From NCBI GenBank assembly GCA_026075535.2, contig AP026539.1, positions 1-64,000 on the forward strand: a DNA stretch of 64,000 nt, read 5' to 3'. Shown here one piece after another: positions 11,261 through 23,817 of the stretch. A program made the position numbers and the translations under genes. Source of the stretch: Tricholoma matsutake (taxonomy: Eukaryota > Basidiomycota > Agaricomycetes > Agaricales > Tricholomataceae). Every line of letters begins with the position of its first letter. Within the stretch, counting starts at the first letter, position 1. The notes beneath the pieces are model-generated. The model saw only the letters and a program-made list of their open reading frames with translations, was not told where the DNA came from and did no database searches.

Positions 11261-12231
11261 GGCCCATCTCCACCTCTCTGAATGCTCACCAGTCACCTGA
11301 CATCACACAAGGTCTTAATGTATGCAAGTGGTCCCCTCCCCCCCTTGCCTGTCCCTTGTTGCTTTCCTGTTCTCTCCTCCCTTTCTTTCACCTCCCACCA
11401 TCCTGATGAACTGGGGAACCATAGGGACGAAGGCCCACATAACCACGTCTGTGTTGGTTTCTTATGGAGGTCCATATAGTTCCACCTCTGGACATCATGC
11501 AGGGTATATGGTGGTGCTTCCCATCGGCAGCAACCCGGTGATATATATGTGCAGATTTCTCTCGTTTAGATGTGTCACATGTAGATATGTTCACTGTTTC
11601 TGCAACTTATGGTTGTACAAATGGTGTGTAAGTTGCCAATGCAGTGCATCGGTGTCTGCCCTGTCAAATTCTAAAAACAGAATAGCAACCTTTTTTGTTT
11701 CTTTTTATTTTTAGACTTGATTACTATCCCTGCCCCGCTAATAAAAAACAGTTTCTGCTTCTTTTTATTTTTAAAATTTCTGCTTGCTATGCCACCTCTC
11801 CAAATGTTCACCAGTCACATGACATCAAACAAGGTTTGAGTTACCTTTCATACCATTCCAACCCCCCCCATCCTCTGTGAATGCATTAGAGCCAAAATAT
11901 AAGTCAGGGCTACCAGCTGTGATCATAAAAAAGTGAAATACCATGCATATGACCAATTCCTAGTTAGCCTACCACCCATTTCCCTCATGCCTGGAGAGCA
12001 AATACATGACCCTCCTTGCTGTCACATCTTCTTATCTCACCCTCCACTCCTTCCTAAGATGCAAAAAACCAACATTAGTAAGTCAAACTATCCCATGGAG
12101 CAAAATAAACTTACAAAATCTATCACCCCTAGAAGAATCCTTCACCTTCCCTCCATGATTTGGAGATAACAGCAGCACAGGTACGTGACTGTCCAGTCAT
12201 ACTCCTGACTTGTGGCCAGCATCGTCTTGTA
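11261..12231. other. Stretch without a supported gene
   Basis: Pyrimidine-rich near 11330-11400. TTTTTGTTTCTTTTTATTTTTA-like tracts near 11690-11780 are spaced about 70 bases apart. No gene supported. Confidence 0.5.
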
Positions 12232-13118
12232 TCAACTTGAACTTGAGGTGGAGTCCAGGGGCTGCAGCTTCAGGTCATTGAGGCTTTGGAAGATGCATTG
12301 CATATAAGCAACTGCAAAGAATGAATATGAAAATAAAACTTGGCCATTGGACATGATCCCAAATGACTGCGTTGCAGGCTGATAGTTTGTACGTGGATCG
12401 ATCTGACCTGAAAACATCAAGAATTCAGACATGTTAGCAGGGAGATGCATTGGAACACTCAATTAAAATGTTTGCATTTGTGGACCCTCTCATCATAATG
12501 ATTAATGTCTTCTGTTGTACTAGTAATATCAATTTACAAAATCATCTACATGCAAACCTGACACTCAAGGTCAGAATGAGGATTCTAACTGTATATCGAA
12601 TGAAACTCACAAATATCACTTCCTTCGATCATTATTTTCATACACTCCACGGTTTTCTAAGAAAATATATGATAAGTAAATTACACAAAAGATGAACAAA
12701 TAACTCAAGCCAATCAAAGCTTGCAATATTGGTTGCGAACCAGGGTGTGAGAAGCCCAGTACCGCCCACCATTTGGGTATGCTTCAGGTGACAAGACAAT
12801 AGGGTAGATGTGGAGGGTGAAGCGGGAGCGTCCTCCTTGAAATGCTCACACCGTCCAGTGGCAGCAGTGCCTCGCCTTCCATGAGCCCATGGGTGATTCA
12901 TGCAGATTATGGCTTAAGAAGCCATTTAGATCCAAGAAATGAAGGAAATAATGAATGACATACCAAATAACCCAGTGGAAAAGTCCCAGATTTCCTATAT
13001 GAGAGGTAATGTGGGCCTGGTATTGACCAATTGCTGCATGGATGCGCCAGTATGCCAGAAATCGAACAATGGAGAATCTGGGTAGGAACTTGTGAATAGT
13101 GAAAATAGGGAATGACAT
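12232..13118 (-). pseudogene. Possible multi-exon gene relic, unidentified
   Basis: Three minus-strand open stretches (13118-12960, 12901-12700 and 12400-12232) are bounded by plausible splice signals: GTATGTC at about 12964 ending one exon and TTTTCAG near 12412 starting another. Readable pieces include RFSIVRFLAYWRIHAAIG and GQIDPRTNYQPATQSFG. The pieces do not join into one clean frame and no family is recognised. Confidence 0.25.
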
Positions 13119-13865
13119 TAAGGCTGAAGTAAATCAGATGAGAATCAGTTGTTGGTGTGATAGAATGAAGAATGAAAGAACATACAGAGTAGGATACAAG
13201 GTAAGTGAGAGAGAAGAGGCAACTTGAATCTTAGTGATAGTGGCAGTAGTCAGATGGTTGCTTGACATTGTATAGTTGAATTTAACTACAGGAGAAATCT
13301 GACCACAGTCAACCCAAACAAGTTGACCATAAGTCAAACATCAAAAACACCACTATCAAGTAAATTGTCTAGTGAAACCGAGAACTAATAGCGCACTAAT
13401 ACTTATGATCAACCTAACACCTCGATATCCATGTCCAACAAAGGGGTATTGCCTTGCATTCATTGGTGGCATTCGCAGTTAGGCTGGTCTTTTCACAGGG
13501 CAGCTTTGAAGTGGTGAGGATTGGTGAGCAGGAGATGAAAGCAAGGTATTAGGATTGCTATACCTGGCAAGTCTGGCAAATTCCCTGCTGGGGGGGGGGG
13601 GGCAGATATAGCAATTTGATGTGTTGTCCATGTGCATACTGTCTGTGTCGCACCCAGGAGCAGGAGGTTGGTTCTAGAGTAGACAGGTAGCTTCCTAATG
13701 AACAGCATGTTTGTATGCGATTCCTGAGTGACTAAAGTGGATATGAACAGGCTAGACAATATTGGAAGGATGCTGCAGGCGGTCAATTACATGTCGGGAT
13801 GGGCAATCCAAGAATGACAAAATACCTAACCATCAATCAGATTTCTATTTAACATTTTATGCTTC
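13119..13865. other. Stretch without a supported gene
   Basis: Contains a G11 homopolymer near 13592. Only short ORFs. Confidence 0.5.
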
Positions 13866-14220
13866 AGAGAATAAGTAATGTGGACTCATGGTCACTTGTT
13901 TGGCTATCTTGATCTCATGAGTACAACTGTTTTCAGTCATGTGATCTATTCCAAGTAATGTGGATTCATGGTCACTTGTTTGGCTATCTCGATCTCATGA
14001 GTACAACTGCTGTGAGTCATGTGATCTCTTCCGAGACTGATAAGATAAGTAATGTGGATTCATGGTCACTTGTTTGGCTATCTCGATCTCATGAGTACAA
14101 CTGCCTTCAGCCATGTGATCTCTTCCGAGACTGATAAGTAACGTGGATTCATGGTCACTTGTTTGGCTATCTTGTATCTCGATCTCATGAGTACAACCGC
14201 TTTCAGTCATGTGATCTGTT
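13866..14220 (+). repeat. Four-unit tandem repeat, ~70-100 base units
   Basis: Each unit reads AAGTAATGTGGATTCATGG, then CACTTGTTTGGCTATCT, CGATCTCATGAGTACAACTG and AGTCATGTGATCTCTTCC. It shares the GAGTACAACTG..AGTCATGTGAT core with 11060-11260. Confidence 0.8.
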
Positions 14221-15639
14221 CCATCTAACTACTGTCCACAAACAGTACAACTTCTACTAATTACTTTGGCACTGTGATTGTTTACAACATTACCAGTGTT
14301 GTCTATTACCTGACTGTATCATAATGATGACCCATGTTGACATGCTTCCTTGAAGCCTTCAAAACTAATACATTGTTACTCCATCCACACATGGTATTAG
14401 TTTTTGTATGTTCAGCTTGTCTTCATTCAATCCTGTGACTAAGTAATGAGCCATTCTCGGGAGTACATCTGTAGTGAGGCACATGATTGTGATTTATAGC
14501 ATGGTCAACCTATTTATTCCCTTGCGACACTACAATGGTGTGCAATCAGATGATGGCACAATCATGGATGTGACTATACAGGATGTCCGGGGTTGTTATG
14601 CCTGAAGGTCTGAATTATTCCTTTTATGGGAGAATTACTGCACATAGCACATTGTCTCTCAATCACGTGGTCACCAACCCATCAGGCGGGTACAGCAGGG
14701 CCGATGTTTTGCATTGGTGGTGAACCATTTGTGTTCACTATGGTCGCATTTATGGTTTTGAACATAATCTTTTTGTGCATGAAACTTCATTCTTATTTAG
14801 GGCTGATGGCAGTGATAGCTTTGTAAAGGCATATTTATTGGTGTCTAGCACATGGGGATATGGCAGGAAATTCTTATAGAGAAGCTTCTTTTATGGCTGT
14901 CATATTATTGACAGCATCATGTCCATATTTGATTCTTCTTTCATCAGTACTGAAGATTCAACCCATACGCTGGCCACTATATTTTCTGTTTTTCCTCTCT
15001 CTCTCAGTCTGGTTTACAACCAACCCCCTTTTTGCCTTTTTTTTTTGTTTCCTGATCTGGACTAGGTAGTTTTTTTTCTTCCATTGTTTTCATTCCTTCT
15101 CTAATGCCAGTGTGCCACAGTCAAGTTATGAAGCATAATCTGTCCATTCAATCACAGGCAACTGACTCCTCTTTGATTGTGGAGACTGCGTCAACTCCCA
15201 GACTTCCTGTGTAGGGTTATTTATCTATCTATTCCCCCATTTTTTACCCATTTCTTGTAGACATAAGAAAGTGAAGACGAACTCTGAGTACATATAAACT
15301 CCAGATTGAATTTTATCATGCCTGACTGATCTTTTTCTAGTCAAAAAGCATGTTATCGCTGTCAGCGACCAGTTGCCATCTCCAGTGGACAAGGCTGTCA
15401 CAACATTTGCCACCCCATCACAGTGAAAATCCGAGTGTGGGAACATTCAGGGTTGTTGGCCATAGAATGACACATGGGAGTGTTGAAGTGTCCTTGGTGT
15501 CTTTTTGAATGCGAGGTTGGGAGCGATTTGCAGGTATGTATCTCATGACATCTGTCCCAATGCCGAATGACTTGCATGTTGTCAGTCCCATTGTGTCCAA
15601 TGTAGACCAATACCATGTGGACCAGGGCAACCTTCAGAG
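14221..15639. other. Stretch without a supported gene
   Basis: Upstream flank of the helicase relic. Only short ORFs with hydrophobic, T-rich translation; nothing recognised. Confidence 0.5.
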
Positions 15640-18600
15640 ATGCCTGAACTACCTGTCCACATGACGGTTACTGAGTCAGTCGACTCTCCTTCTGTGGATG
15701 AGGGTCAACTTCATGTTCCTGCTGATGGACATGGCTGTGGTGGGGATCCATCTCTTGCATCTACTCTTCAACCTTCCTCCATTGGACGGAGTACACCATC
15801 CTCAACCTTGCGCATTGTATCCATGGCTTCTACTCCATCCCCCGTGATGACTGGCAGTATGCTTGAGTCATTTTTGAAACAACATGGGTGGATTGTGAAT
15901 GAGGCCCATAACATCATAGTTTGTCTGCAGTGCAAATATATCCTCAATCTAGCCAAGATCCGTGAGCATGTTGTCAAGTATCATAAAGATGTTAATCCTG
16001 ATGGTCAGCTGCAGGCACAATTCGATTCTGTCATCCTGACAGAGTATCCAAACCTCACATTTCACCCTGATCATCCCAGGACACCTGTTCCCTATGTGCA
16101 TGGTTTAGACACAATGATGGAGCTTCAAATTTGCTCTGTGTGTTTTTGTGGATTCTCAAAGGATCCAGGAAGTACTCCCGGACGCGAGTCTCGGTCTTTT
16201 TGGAAACATTCTTGTGGTGTGGCCCCTCATCAACTGCGACGCAAATTTGTTGTTCTACCTGGCCAATGATTTGGAAAGACCTTTTCATGGTTTGCGATTG
16301 TGGCAATCCCCCAGCCAACTGTGACCTCCTCATTATGGGGTCTTTACCAGGCCAAACTGGCTGCACATCCACATGTTGCTGAGTCGGTTTCTATTCCACA
16401 GAACTATTGCATTCTAGATCAATTCTTGCACAAAGAGAGGTGGCTAGAACATGTTAGCGGAGTCAAAGTGTCTACAGCTGTGGGCCTGATAACTTATTCC
16501 CCAACAGACCCCAAATTTGGTGGTCTACACAAATGTATCCATGCTTTCTTGGCAGAGGTGCAGAGAAAAACTCGAAGCTACTCACTCAGATGATTAATTG
16601 GCACAAGACCTACTTCTGAACACTCGCATAGCTATCAGCGTCATCATAGTGATGTCAATTTTGACACGCATAAAAGATATGCTTTGATGATGGCCAGTGC
16701 ACTTGTCCTTCTGATGCACAACATACGGAATCCACACTCTGAGTATTTGTTCCATGTACCCCTGGATATTGTGATGGCCAGCCAGTCTGCACTCAGTGCA
16801 ATGCTGCTGCATGCACCTCTGCTGCATGATGACAAGATGTATGATGATGTGGGACCTGTTGATGATGTTGAAGATTCGGATGATGAAGATTCCTTCCCTG
16901 AAGATCAGCCATTACCTGATGTTTTATATGATGTGCTTCTTGCGGATGACACGGGAAGCACCGTAATTGATAATATTGCCAATACCACTGCCTATCTGTA
17001 TGGCATGACTGAAAAGCAACAACCACCTGTGTTCCATGATAAAGCCCAGGAGCTCATGAAGCGCCTGCTGTACATGTTATTCACACAGAATCCCAATGAT
17101 GGACAAGACAACCCATTCCAGAGTGCTTTTACCCATTATGTAGTGTTGTCATCACTTACTCCAAGTGGCAGTTGGCGTGCAGGATCTGTGATCACCCAAT
17201 CAATTGCAGCTATTTTGTTTACTGGACATCTGGTTATCGCAGATGAGATGCTGCATCAGAAATCAATCAACCCCATGTTATCTTATATGAAGTCAGTGAA
17301 CTATATTTTCTATCTTGTATTGCGCTCATATTGATACCATAGGATTTATGACATTGTCAAGCCATTTCTTGAAGAATCATCAGATGGGGTCATGCCCCAT
17401 CTATATCTCTTGAAGTGTGGACTGTCATCGATTAAATCTGCATCAGAACACATGATACTGTTCTCCTCACCTACCAATGATGGCAGGAGTGCAATTGTCA
17501 ATGGAAAACTGCTCACCTTGGACTCTGTGAAACACATGCATGACAATCTCATAGATCATATCCAGACAGAATTGGATAACTTGTTGTGGGGAAAGTTTAC
17601 CCTACATGAAGATACCTATATCCATGATGAACCTCAAGAACTTGTGGCAGGATATGGGTTTGTTAACAAACAGATAAACCCGTGGATGCAAGAACAATCA
17701 GTCATTGAGTACATCATCACGACTCCCCACCTGCGGTCACAGTATGCCGATGTAGATGATGAGGGAAACATCTTTTGGCTCCCTGGTGCTTGCATGAGAA
17801 GGATGCAAAAAATATGTGACCTTCAAACTCTCTTTGCGATAGCAATTGTTCTAATAGGAGGAGAGCCCGCACGAGCATCTGAGTATGCAATGATGGTGTT
17901 GGAGAATGTTGCAGGAGGGTCCATATGCAACATCTTTTGGCTATTCAATACATTTATCATCCGGGGATCATACAACAAAACCAGTCACTTTACTGGGGAG
18001 GACAAGACGATGATTCGAGTGCCACTTCCGAGGCTTGGACAGTTGATGGCACAGTTTTTGGTATATCTCTGACCATTGTACCAGGAGTGGCAGTATCATT
18101 TTCGACACACACTTTATGCCAATGTGAAAACCTTCCTTTTTGTTGGCCTTTACAGGCCTGTCACAGGTTCAGATATCTCGATGTCGTTGGCCAAATATAC
18201 GGAACAAAACTTGAGAATTTGCCTGACAATCCACAAGTTTCGACAGTTCATGGCATATGTAACATCATGGCATTGGCATCTCTTGAAACCCATGCATGTC
18301 TGGACGAATTATGCACATGTGCAGTTGGGGCATACTGGAACGGTGGATAGTGATCATTATGGAGGCGATGCGCAACTCCCAGAAGGCGTAACGCGAACCC
18401 TTTTCATGGAAATGGTGAGGGTTAGTGCCATATTGCACATCATATTTGAGCACCCCCCAAAACTGCTTGAGTTACTCAACAAAGGACAAATATTTAGTGC
18501 TTCCATTGAGCATGTTATCAATGGTGTTGAGAGAATAGACCTGGATTCGGTGTTCTCATGTGAGCAGGTTGTTCCGGCACCCCATATCCTTGATACAGTG

Positions 18601-20782
18601 GCCAATGCTGTATCGACCCACATAGTTTCTGAAGTCATCGATCATAGTAAACGTGCTCTAGTCCAAGCACATGCAACAGTTGTGCAGCTATTTCATCAGT
18701 CCAATATGTTTGGTAGGGCACGTGAGCCCATGTCCACATGTGCTATCTATCCACATCCCTATCTCCTGGGGCAACTGCGGCATTTTCTGGGTTTGAGCCA
18801 TGAGAACCTAGGATTCAAAAATATTCAACAAGCTGTTGCAACTCAGCTCATGTATGAGCAAAAGATGCATGTTCTATATGTATCTCCAACTGGTGAATAC
18901 TTTGATGGCTTTGTATGTTCTGTTGTAAATCTGACCATGCACAAGGATCTGGAAAAACAGCACCTGGATTGCTATGCAGTTCCGCTTTGGATGATGGGTT
19001 GAGCACAATTATCATACTGCTGCTTCGGTTGATGCACGAGCAATACAAGTATCTGTATACAAAATATGGGATTTCATGGGAAATCTGGTCAAGGACAACA
19101 TCCATTTATCAACCCCCTATCAGCATCATTGTGGCAATTGAGCAAATGGAATGGGAAGTGTTTCGTACATTTGTGGATGCGCTGGTGGCTATGGGTTGAG
19201 TTGCCCGTGTTATTGTGGATGAGGCACATTTGGTTCGAATGCATTGATGCTTCAGGCCAGTTATGGACTCACTGGCATGGCTTGGCAAGAAACATGTCCA
19301 GATTGTCTTGGAGACTGTGACATGGCCCCCTTCCTTAGAAGAGGAACTTCTAACTGATTTTGGCATTCCTGTGGAATTGTGCCATATCAGGCGGTGCAAA
19401 ACATCTCAATCAAACATATCATTCAATGTTGTGCAATCTGACACTCACGACCTAGACACCGCCATTAAGATGGAGTATGTTAAAGCAAAGGATTACTCTG
19501 ACACAAATCGGGTGCTTATCTTCTGCTTGACAAAGCAAGAAGTGCAACAAACAGCTCGTTCTCTGAACATTCCGTATTGTGATGCAAGTTTGACACAGGA
19601 TGAAATCGATACGGTATTGCAAAAATTTAGACTCGGAGAAGAGAGGCAACTTTGTTGCAGTTCCATCTTGGGTGTTGGACTTGATGTCCCAAACATCACA
19701 CATGTGATCCATCGAGGATATCCCCACGATGTTATTTCTTTTGTGCAAGAAACAGGACACGTGGAGAGGGATGATGTAATGCAGAAAGTATGGTTGGTTG
19801 TTGTATTGCCTCCTGTCAGTGTTATGGATCTCGCTCCAGGGAGGTTTGGTGAACGACTTGTGCAACTGGCTCTGGACAGCACTGAACATTGTCGCCGGCT
19901 CTTGGTACAGATGTTCATTGATGGAGAAGCCAATCCGTGTGTCCTCATGGAAAAGTTCACCCACCTTTGCGATATATGTGAGGAACAGCATATATTGAAG
20001 CTGACAAAGGGGCAGTTTATGGTATTCCCATGGTCATTGATGCACGACAGTTTAGGAGGCAAGTGTTACCACGGAATACAGTATTGCATGCTAACCACAT
20101 GTTGTAGATGACACTCATAGCTCGGGACTGTCGCTGAAATTTCCACTCACTGCTTGGCCCACAAATGCCTTATTCGAAATACAGTTAGTGTCAGCAATCT
20201 CCAAACATCGGTTTGAGCAATGTGTGGATTTGGTCAATGAACATGACAAGAGGATGAAAGCAGCTCATTTACTGCTCCAGAAGTTATCAATGTGTTGTGC
20301 AGCATGCTGGGTCACTCATATGGCCTCACAACGTGAGCATATCTGGGCAACTTGTGTACAGCCAAGACAAACCTCCAGTACAGATGATTTTGACCTGTGG
20401 AGACATGGCCTCAAACTCCCATGTGGGACATGCTACTGGTGTGGCATCCCCCAAATGGTAAATCATTTATTCTAACTGTTTGTCCAATGCTAATGCATCG
20501 CAGGCACATTACAAAGGAGATGATGCCAAGATCATATATATACACGAATACGATGATGGTAAGCAAACAAATTGTGAATATGAAGGTGTTCTCTTTCCAT
20601 TATTATGGGCGGCATCCAAGAGCGAGCCATTGTGGCTTTCTATTGCACATGCCATTCGGCCCAGTTTTTCTCTTGACTATGGGCCTTGTAGTTTTGATCA
20701 GTGGATTTGGCTTATTAACGCCAGTGGCATGCCTAATATATTCCGAATTATTTTGGCATGCAAAGAGTTAAATGTCATGTAA
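15640..20782 (+). pseudogene. Subtelomeric RecQ-like helicase (TLH type), decayed
   Basis: Frame 1 runs from 15640 to 18892 broken only by TGA (16267, 16591, 17332, 18070). N-terminus: a C2H2-like finger (CLQCKYIL..HVVKYHK, 15922-15985) and a second Cys/His cluster near 16125-16215, resembling OrsD-like zinc regions. A 53-base intron (18893-18945) splits the P-loop; splicing gives SPTGSGKTA. Then TGA at 19197, DEAH at 19218-19229 and TGA at 19245. A motif III-like TWPPSLE and the C-lobe follow. Motif VI reads QETGHVERD where RecQ proteins have Gly-Arg pairs. A frameshift near 20100 leads to a cysteine-rich tail (CCAACW..H..C..CYWCGIPQ) with a 46-base intron (20458-20503). Known relatives are S. 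pombe tlh1/2 and TLH genes of other fungi. Confidence 0.8.
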
Positions 20783-20870
20783 TCTTTTTCTGGCTGCATT
20801 ACATCACAGGCTGTTATATAGAAGTATATACATCAATCCAAGCGTTTCTAACTCATTCTTACCTGTCATG

Positions 20871-22706
20871 GCTCCCTCACAAACGATGTCCATTTCTTCA
20901 CAGCAAAGCAGTCGATGCAGTACATCTTCTGCCTCAATCTGCAAGGATTGCTGCAGCACTGACTGCTCTTGCCTGTATCAGTTAGTGCTCATTTCATCTG
21001 CTTAGTTTGTTTGCTCAATTCGATGGGTTTTGGGTAGATGTGAAGCACACACAAGTCACCATGGTCAATTCGTGTCGCTCAATGTTTCTGGAGTAGTCAA
21101 ATGCATCTCCAGAGCGAAGACCAGACTGGTGGGCACATGAGTCATCAAAGGGGGGTACCCATGTCCATTTTTTTCGAATCCAGTCTCTAGCCAGATAAGG
21201 CTACAAGTAAATGACCACGATGTATGCATGTACATGTTGTATTTAATGCACATATAGCACCATATAGAGCAGAGATGTGCCATGCACCCTGCAGGACTCT
21301 GGAACGAGCGCATATATGGGTCTGCGCAATCAGGGCTGGTTATCCATGGATCTCAAGCTACAGTCATGTCACAGTGCACAAAGACTGACCTGGATGTCTG
21401 GTCTGTGAAAAGTGTCAGTCGGGCATCCCCTGTAGCCTCGACGTTGTGTGAGAATCTTGAAGTTTGCTGTTTCGTTCTGTACTTATAAATGAACTAGCCC
21501 CACCATCCAATGTTAATACCAGGGCAGCAGACATTGGTGCCTGTGAGTCTGTTCATGTTTCAGAATATCATATGAAGCCAATGTTCATGCAAATAGTTTA
21601 TGATCTCAGCCATGCTGGCATGATGCAACTTGCCAGTCAGATGACCTATGTGTCTCAGCAGTTGGTGACAATCGTACAGCAAGGTGTCGATGGGCTTTGT
21701 TGTCACAGGGAATGTGGCCAGTTTAAGGGAAGCCACACAATTGCTCGGGTCACCCATGCAGGGGTCGATGTGGATGCAGGTCTTGAATCCGATGGTGACT
21801 GATTTATCATTGTTAGCATCAGCATACTTCTACTCACTTGTACTTCTTTTAGAGAATGGTGTGCATGACAAGAAGGTACTTGCCTGGGTACGTGAAAGCT
21901 GCAGTGGAACAAACACTCCAACTGTGCCAACAATCGTGGTTGAGCGCCAGGCTTCACAATCTGCAGTACTCCCTGCGCCAAGCCCTGGCATGTCACATGA
22001 GCATCTGTCGGTTATGCCCGTGGCATCTGGTGTCTCAGGTCAGACAACAACCCCACAAATACCCGCCGTCATACCCCAAGGTCAGGAGTGTCCTATTGTT
22101 CACCTGGGGTTGATTAGTAACTTTCATCTTGCATAGAGGCTCCAGCATCAACCTCGGGGATCATTGAGGGTGTCGCTGCCATTCATTTAGCCCGGGTGAG
22201 GGACATATTGGGGTTGCTCAAACATGGTTGTGTGATCTGCTGGGCTTTGGGGTGTGAGTATTCACAACATACTCTTATGCGATGTCGACATGGAACTGCG
22301 AATGGGAGAGACGCAGAGTATCAAAGCTTCCGATTGAATATTCAGTATGGGAAGGGTCTTTGCTATGGATGTGGGTTTCAAAACAAAGTAAGTCTTCAGT
22401 AGAATGAACATGGCGCAGAATTTGCTAAGCTTGGTGACCCCCAAGGTATTTAGGGACTCTGTTACACACAAAGTAGTGCGTTTTCATAGTGGACCCTTTG
22501 GTTCAGCATGTCCATGGAGGGACATTGTGTGGCCGATTTCTTTCCTTGCGTTTAAAGTCCCTGCTTTACAGGAACTTCTTGGTCGATGTGATGGTATTCC
22601 GGGGTTTCTCAACATGTCGCTTGATGACTGGATGATGTCTTTGTCCCAGAAAGGTAGTCTCACTGCTAGCTACATGATGGATGCTATTATCTCTATTCGA
22701 GCATGA
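20871..22706 (+). pseudogene. Second helicase-type cysteine-rich tail gene, decayed
   Basis: Follows the helicase in the same orientation. It opens with a Ser/Cys-rich segment (20872-21005) and a damaged middle (21464-22100). Then 22196-22402 has CVICWALGCEYSQH..C..GKGLCYGCGFQNK and 22404-22706 ends with SACPWRDIVWPISFLAFKVP. The layout (CxxCW, H, C, then CYxCG) repeats that of 20188-20782, so this is a paralogous tail, probably the end of another helicase-type ORF. A GTAAGT after FQNK (about 22388) suggests an intron, but no acceptor restores the frame. Confidence 0.55.
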
Positions 22707-22709
22707 TAC

Positions 22710-23569
22710 AATATAGCCTGTTTGCTCTTTCTTACTCTCTGTCCTTCATTTGTTTTCACGCAGTGCCGATGTAAATAATGTGTACCATTTGCTCTAAATA
22801 TGGATTATCCATTTGTTCCTTTCTTTCATCTTTCATTAACTTTTGTAGCGCTTTCCTGGATGTGGAAATATAGTCGACTGATGGGTGGAACTTGTCATTG
22901 TTCATGAATGATATATGACCGATGTATTACATCAGTCATGCAATGTTGTCATCCCTAGTACATCTGTTGTGTATGTTGTTCACATGTCCTTGAAACATAC
23001 ATGTCAGTTTACATACATATAGCTCCACGGTGACTTGGTGTCAAAACTGCAAGAATTCATGCGATAAGACATGCAGCACAGTTATGGCATCAGGGTTATA
23101 CAATGTAGAGGTTGTCTGCCTCATCACATTGTTCTGGCAAGATCCACAATAACAGGTCGTGATTATTGATGCAGGAATAACATATTCATTAATTCAAAAG
23201 GATGGACCTTGACAAACCCTCCCATCCTCTTGGCAACCCTTATATGACCCTTACCCCTAAGGGTAGGGTGGTCAGGGGTAAGGGTAAGGGTATGAGATTT
23301 GACACCCAGGGGTAACCCCTGCCTTGCCCTACTTTGCATCATTGGTTTGTTCAGAAGATTTCAAGGGAGTAATGCACTGCTTCTCTTTAGCATCTCATCC
23401 ACTCATTTCTTAGTTATCATTGGATTTTGTGGGTTTAAGGGCTTAGGTTTGCTGTTCATCAACAACGGAAACCTGTGAGTATATTTCCATTCAAATTCCT
23501 TTGTATCATCTTCCTCCCTCCATAACTTCTGACTTCTGACTTCAAGTTGGTCATGGATTAACAACTTCT
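22710..23569. other. Stretch without a supported gene
   Basis: Non-coding. Near 23240-23330 there is a GGTAAG/GGGTAG-rich patch that is not true telomere repeat. Confidence 0.5.
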
Positions 23570-23815
23570 GAACTTCTGACTTCCCATCGGTCGTTTCTCC
23601 AAGTGATTTTTGACCTCCCATCAGTCACTTAACCAGATTCTGACTTTGAGTCATTTGGTTTTCTGTTTGTTTTTATTTCTTGTCTCACAAACTGACTCAT
23701 TTTAGCATAGATCCTTGTTTCCCTGGATTATGTTATTGAGTTGTGCAGGAGATTTCGAGTGAGTAATACTGTCTTCTCCTTCCTTTACATCTCATCCAAT
23801 CACTTTCTTAGTTCT
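23570..23815 (+). repeat. Dispersed repeat, copy 1
   Basis: A TTCTGACTT-rich segment containing CACTTAACCAGATTCTGAC, TTTGAGTCATTTGG and CTCACAAACTGACTCA. It matches 27520-27660, which interrupts another gene. Confidence 0.6.
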
Positions 23816-23817
23816 CG

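Noticed and set aside
23240..23340. Possible interstitial telomere repeat
   Set aside because: The words are GGTAAG and GGGTAG, not TTAGGG in register; only chance similarity.
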